A stretch of DNA of 64,000 nt from Shewanella gaetbuli (lineage in GTDB: Bacteria > Pseudomonadota > Gammaproteobacteria > Enterobacterales > Shewanellaceae), in assembly GCF_023284065.1 (NCBI RefSeq), contig NZ_JAKIKP010000017.1:22912-86911 (forward strand), read 5' to 3'. Position numbers and translations under genes: made by a program. A model generated the notes under the pieces. It ran no database searches and was not told where the DNA came from. It worked only from the letters and a program-made list of their open reading frames with translations. How positions within the stretch are numbered: the stretch's first letter is position 1; every line of letters begins with the position of its first letter. This document shows positions 60,580 through 64,000 of the stretch, piece after piece.

Positions 60580-63028
60580 CCAGTTGCACTAAATCTTCTT
60601 GGCTTAGCGGTCGAGAAAAAAGGTAACCTTGATACCCGCTACATTTAGCATGAATCAAATGATTCAACTGAGATTTAGTTTCAACTTGTTTCGCAATCAC
60701 ACTGTAATTAAGACGACTCGCTAATTCGACAATGGCACACAATAATGTTTGCCTATTATTGTCAAATTGTGCTTCTTCAATATAACTACCAGCTAATTTA
60801 ACCTGAGAGAATCTAACGCCTTGTAATTGATGTAACGCACACTGGCCTGCACCAAAATTATCTAATGCAACATGAAAACCAGCGTGTTGTAACGCATTTA
60901 TTTTTGACTTTACAGCATCCTGATTGACATAAAATATATCTTCATTTAGCTCAAATTGAATTTTACTAGGTAAAATATTCAACGATTCAACTTTGTTTAA
61001 TACCGTGTTTAAGAAGTGCTCTTGATGAAAATGTCGGGAAGATATATTAATCGACATAATAGGGGTATCAACATCTGAAGCAGCGAGTTGTAATAACACA
61101 TGGCATACTTTATCAATAATCCATAACTCTAACTCAAAAATATAATCTGATGATTCAGCAGCAGCGATGAACTTTTTAGGGCTAATAAAACCGTGCTGTT
61201 CATGGCACCATCGAGGTAAAACTTCAACGCTGATAAGGTTACCGCTTTTATCCACTACCGGTTGATAAACTAATTGAATTTGATCCTGAGATGCCGCTAG
61301 CGCTAACTCATGATTAAGCTTAAAAGGTTGAATGCTATTTTCATCCGTCTTCGGATCAAAAATGGCACAGCCATTAAACTTAGCCTCTTTAGCAAGTTCT
61401 AGCGCATTATCGGCTCTTGCTAATAAAGTTTGCGGAGTTAATGACTCTCCCCCATCACAAAGAACCACACCAACACGTGCAGAAATTAAAATATGCTGTT
61501 CTGCAATATCAACACTTTTACCAATAAGCTGACGAACCTCACTCGCTAGTGCTAGCGCCCTTTTATTAGCATGAGTTAATTCATTACCCAAACTTTTGGC
61601 AAACATGATAAATTCATCAGTTCCTAAACGAGCGACAAGCCCAGATGAAGAAAATGCCCCCGACAATCTTGCCGCTATCTTCATCAACAGCCTATCACAA
61701 CACTCTTGACCCAATGCATCACTCACAAGTTTATAATTATCTAAGTTGATAATTAAAATGGCAGAATACTGATTAACCTTTCGACTAAACACCTGCAAAT
61801 CATAAAGAGAGTCTGCTAGCGTATCTCGGCTCATTAAATCTGTAATAGATACTTGGGCATGGTCATTTTCAGTCTCAAAATGCTGATTCTTAACATCAAC
61901 CGAAACATCTGTAATACTGCCAATAATACGAACGGGATTACCAAGCTCATCCCACTCAACTATTTTGCCTTTATCCAATACCCAAACGTAATGACCATCT
62001 TTATGACGTAAACGGTGAACGCTTTCATATTCCTCCGTCTCACCATCAATACATTGTTGAAGGGTATTCAAAACATCTGCTTTTTCTTCACGATGTAAAC
62101 AAGATTCCCAAATCGAATAAACACTATCTAACTCATATGACTGATAGCCTAAAATCTCTTTCCAGCGATCTGAAACAAATACATCACCGTTGGATAAATT
62201 CCAATCCCAGAGGCCATTTTTCAACCCCTCAACACTAAACAGCCAGCGCTGCTCCGCATCATTTAACCTTTTTTGATTACGTTTAAGTTTGTTACTCACT
62301 TGAGCTAAATAATCACGAAGCTTAGTAATTTCAGCAGCAAAGCAATAAATACCTGCATGAAAATCTGCATCATCGATATGTTTAGCAACCAAACTTAACC
62401 GGTTAATTGGTAACAACCAGAACCAGTAAAGCACAACACAGAAAAGCACTAAAATTATCACCCCGATACCAGAAACCTTATACAACTTAGCTAATAATAA
62501 CTTTGATGCCTTAGACATGAGGTGTGATATATCATATTCAAAATAGATTAATTCTAGCGAGGGAGAGTAAGCAAAGTGCTGTTCTGAAATGGGGTAATAC
62601 CCCTGGATAGATAATCGTTCAAAGTTGATAGAAATTTGAGGTTCACTGGACTCAACAACAAATTTATGAACCTCATCAGAATAACCTTCCAAAACATTCA
62701 TAGCATCACTATTTTGCCAAATAATATGATTGGCAAAATGAATCGATTTACTTGAATCTAATATGACGTAAGCCATCATATTCATATCAGTGGAAATCAA
62801 TGCTAATTCTTTTTGAATTCTGTCGTAATCCTGCTCTTTAACTGCAGACTCTACAACATATCGCATTCGAAAAAGGTCTTTGCGGAACTGTTGAACTTTT
62901 TGTTCAGCAAGTTGCTGTTTCAACTCGATTGAGTCGTAATAATATCCACCAAATGCCATCGCTAAGTAAATAGAGATTAAGCAGAAAGGAATAATAAAAA
63001 TGAGAGACAAATTGCGAAAAAAATTCAA
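60548..63028 (-). CDS. Degenerate GGDEF-EAL protein with PAS domain
   Basis: Order: a membrane helix at about 7-28, a periplasmic domain, a second helix near 190-210, a PAS/PAC domain (about 270-380), GGDEF and EAL. The cyclase motif is GTDEF (469-473), and the EAL motif is EVL (602-604). DDFGTG reads DNFGAG (Asp723-Asn724), and the Glu of the AEGVET-type motif is Lys (AKQVET). Loss of a metal Asp and Glu predicts no phosphodiesterase activity, and the altered GGDEF predicts poor cyclase activity. A binding or scaffold role in c-di-GMP signalling is likely. Confidence 0.85.
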   Translation of the reverse strand: MNFFRNLSLIFIIPFCLISIYLAMAFGGYYYDSIELKQQLAEQKVQQFRKDLFRMRYVVESAVKEQDYDRIQKELALISTDMNMMAYVILDSSKSIHFANHIIWQNSDAMNVLEGYSDEVHKFVVESSEPQISINFERLSIQGYYPISEQHFAYSPSLELIYFEYDISHLMSKASKLLLAKLYKVSGIGVIILVLFCVVLYWFWLLPINRLSLVAKHIDDADFHAGIYCFAAEITKLRDYLAQVSNKLKRNQKRLNDAEQRWLFSVEGLKNGLWDWNLSNGDVFVSDRWKEILGYQSYELDSVYSIWESCLHREEKADVLNTLQQCIDGETEEYESVHRLRHKDGHYVWVLDKGKIVEWDELGNPVRIIGSITDVSVDVKNQHFETENDHAQVSITDLMSRDTLADSLYDLQVFSRKVNQYSAILIINLDNYKLVSDALGQECCDRLLMKIAARLSGAFSSSGLVARLGTDEFIMFAKSLGNELTHANKRALALASEVRQLIGKSVDIAEQHILISARVGVVLCDGGESLTPQTLLARADNALELAKEAKFNGCAIFDPKTDENSIQPFKLNHELALAASQDQIQLVYQPVVDKSGNLISVEVLPRWCHEQHGFISPKKFIAAAESSDYIFELELWIIDKVCHVLLQLAASDVDTPIMSINISSRHFHQEHFLNTVLNKVESLNILPSKIQFELNEDIFYVNQDAVKSKINALQHAGFHVALDNFGAGQCALHQLQGVRFSQVKLAGSYIEEAQFDNNRQTLLCAIVELASRLNYSVIAKQVETKSQLNHLIHAKCSGYQGYLFSRPLSQEDLVQLVKSPLPLSVV

Positions 63029-63208
63029 AATAAACTCAAACTATGACCGTAAACTATATGCTAGCGGTAAACGTAATACCAAGTAAAGCAAATAGTTTTC
63101 AGACTATAAGGTTCATTTAAGTGAAAAAGACCAAACAAATAGAAATAAATAAGCTTCTAAAATCAGATAAACAAGTCCCCGCTAAATGTTTGCCTTAAAC
63201 GCTCATTT

Positions 63209-63370
63209 ATACCAATCACGATTAGTAAGTGATCATAATTAGCGTAGGAAAAATACTTGAGAACAAGGCAGATTTTTTCGGTAAGTAGTTATTCTACAAC
63301 AAAAAATCTAACGCTGTTATCGAGTATTTTAACAAGTTAGGGTGAGTAATTATGTATCAAGCTTGGTATT
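63209..63370 (+). repeat. Dispersed MITE-like repeat, copy 2
   Basis: About 160 bp almost identical with 19221-19383, same orientation. Left end taccaatcacgatt; right end aagcttggta, whose complement keeps only TACCAAGC, so the right terminus has diverged. It lies in the gap upstream of the GGDEF-EAL gene. No ORF inside is credible. Confidence 0.75.
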
Positions 63371-63387
63371 AGTAAAGTTTAGCTACT

Positions 63388-63487
63388 TCATTCCGGTAAC
63401 GCTCAACCAGCCTGATACTGACAGTACTCAAACCGCGCCATTCCAGCAGTACAGACCCTGTGTCATTACGACAATACTAAACCCACA
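63388..63487. repeat. Degenerate 25-bp tandem repeat, block A
   Basis: Four consecutive 25-base units begin at 63388, 63413, 63438 and 63463. The consensus is roughly TCATTnCGnCAnTACTCAAnC, and units differ at several positions. A similar block B starts at 63691. Units abut without spacers, so this is a minisatellite, not a CRISPR array. Confidence 0.65.
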
Positions 63488-63601
63488 TTATTTCGGCTGT
63501 GCTTTTGGGGCGGGATCTGCATTAAGCAACAGCTGATCCTCGATAACAGATCTCGAGGATGACGAATTTTGAAATGCCCCAAACGAAAAAAGCCCATAGC
63601 G
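63488..63601. repeat. Palindromic element plus terminator remnant, copy A
   Basis: Matches 63813-63926 with a constant offset of 325 bases. It contains the hairpin ATCCTCG...CGAGGAT and the end GAGGATGACG, then a piece of the tRNA-Asp terminator arm (AAAAAAGCCCATAGCG, 63586-63601). The terminator arm lacks its partner, so this copy looks like a broken duplicate. Confidence 0.65.
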
Positions 63602-63690
63602 CTCGAGGATGACGAATTAGGAACATTAAACCCCGCCGTATGATCACAGCAACGCTCATATCAACCGTTAACTCTTAAAGCAGCTTATCA

Positions 63691-63812
63691 TCATTAGGCT
63701 ACATTCAACCCCATCATTCTGACAACACAAAGCCAACATCATTACGAAAGCACTCAAGCCTCACCATTGTGACAACACTCAAGCCACGTCATTACGGCGC
63801 ACTCAACCAACG
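63691..63812. repeat. Degenerate 25-bp tandem repeat, block B
   Basis: Five units of 23-25 bases start at 63691, 63714, 63739, 63764 and 63789, with the same consensus as block A. The first has 23 and the last 24 bases. It is followed directly by the palindromic element. Confidence 0.65.
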
Positions 63813-63889
63813 TCATTCCGGCGACGCCTTTGGGCCGGAATCTGCATTAAGCAACAGCAGATCCTCGATAACAGATCTCGAGGATGACG
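63813..63889. repeat. REP-like palindromic element, copy B
   Basis: Bounded by an outer inverted pair, CGTCAT (from 63811) and ATGACG (ending 63889). Inside are two hairpins: ATTCCGGCG...GCCGGAAT (about 63815-63841) and ATCCTCG...CGAGGAT (about 63861-63885). This arrangement resembles CGTCATTCCGGCG-type palindromes scattered in marine gammaproteobacteria. Confidence 0.6.
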
Positions 63890-63910
63890 AATGGTGAAAT
63901 GACCCAAACG

Positions 63911-63942
63911 AAAAAAGCCCACAGCGTTAGCTGTGGGCTTTC
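63911..63942 (-). terminator. Intrinsic terminator of tRNA-Asp
   Basis: AAGCCCACAGC (63915-63925) pairs perfectly with GCTGTGGGCTT (63930-63940) around GTTA. On the minus strand the stem is followed by six T. It lies just past the tRNA-Asp 3' end. Confidence 0.85.
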
Positions 63943-63952
63943 ATCTTAATGT

Positions 63953-64000
63953 TGGCGGAGCGGACGGGACTCGAACCCGCGACCCCCGGCGTGACAGGCC
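63953..64000 (-). tRNA. tRNA-Asp (GTC), 3' part
   Basis: On the minus strand the last bases read CCTGTCAC, with anticodon GTC, then a TPsiC arm GCGGGTTCGAGTCCCG and the acceptor end CGCTCCGCCA with encoded CCA at 63953-63955. The sequence matches the second half of gammaproteobacterial tRNA-Asp. The 5' half lies outside the window. Confidence 0.93.

Noticed and set aside
63342..63536. Possible 64-residue ORF
   Set aside because: It runs across the end of a dispersed repeat and the 25-bp tandem block, with no ribosome binding site or family motif.
63388..63812. Tandem 25-bp units considered as a CRISPR array
   Set aside because: Units abut without unique spacers, are degenerate, and no cas genes are present.

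Overview
The window looks like a chromosomal segment of a marine gammaproteobacterium, very probably Shewanella or a close relative. The signs are moderate-to-low GC, gammaproteobacterial versions of HemN, MoeA, MenD, ModABC, RlmF, UbiC and YqfB, and a formate dehydrogenase locus in the order I remember from Shewanella (fdhD, divergent DUF3305-DUF3306-ferredoxin-chaperone, then two copies of fdhX-A-B-C). No phage, plasmid, CRISPR or complete insertion sequence is visible. Assignments come from reading motifs and gene order; no database search was possible.

Layout. 1-5.2 kb: the 3' part of an M14 peptidase, a periplasmic binding-like protein, a GIY-YIG protein, then moeA-moeB. 5.2-8 kb: two small genes (DUF2986 and a YqaE/Pmp3 peptide), a membrane diguanylate cyclase and an HDOD protein. 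8.3-13.4 kb: a tight menD-menH-menC-menE operon for menaquinone. 13.4-19.1 kb: a fumarate-type PyrD, a divergent DAACS transporter, an RluA-family enzyme and a two-component system with a PepSY-like exported protein. 19.2-24.4 kb: an operon moaA-moaC-moaD-moaE-modA-modB-modC headed by a molybdenum-cofactor riboswitch. 24.5-33.9 kb: ETF-ubiquinone oxidoreductase, DUF4870, MOSC protein, PfkB kinase, HemN-like radical SAM protein, YqfB, CBS protein, and a divergent YqhC-like regulator/YqhD reductase pair. 33.9-48.8 kb: the formate dehydrogenase island. 48.8-63 kb: rlmF, a FliL-like gene, ubiC, a PKD protein, marC, a ZIP-like transporter, an NRDE protein, hemN, add, a DUF885 lipoprotein, a lysophospholipase and a degenerate GGDEF-EAL protein. 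63.2-64 kb: nested repeats next to a truncated tRNA-Asp gene.

The theme is anaerobic respiration. Molybdate uptake (ModABC) and cofactor synthesis (MoaACDE, MoeAB) serve the two Mo/W-bisPGD formate dehydrogenases. FdhD, the TorD-like chaperone and the multi-cluster ferredoxin are presumed maturation or electron-transfer factors. Menaquinone (MenDHCE) is the likely quinone acceptor for the FdhC cytochrome b, and HemN makes haem without oxygen.

Most worth a second look: the duplicated Cys-type FDH operons with their tiny Tat peptides (FdhX) and a stem-loop in both fdhB-fdhC gaps; an FdhD whose Cys pair appears to have moved; the Moco riboswitch over a combined synthesis/uptake operon; a MITE-like repeat whose terminus supplies the end of modC; a perfect 19-bp inverted repeat before yqfB; and the repeat array beside tRNA-Asp.
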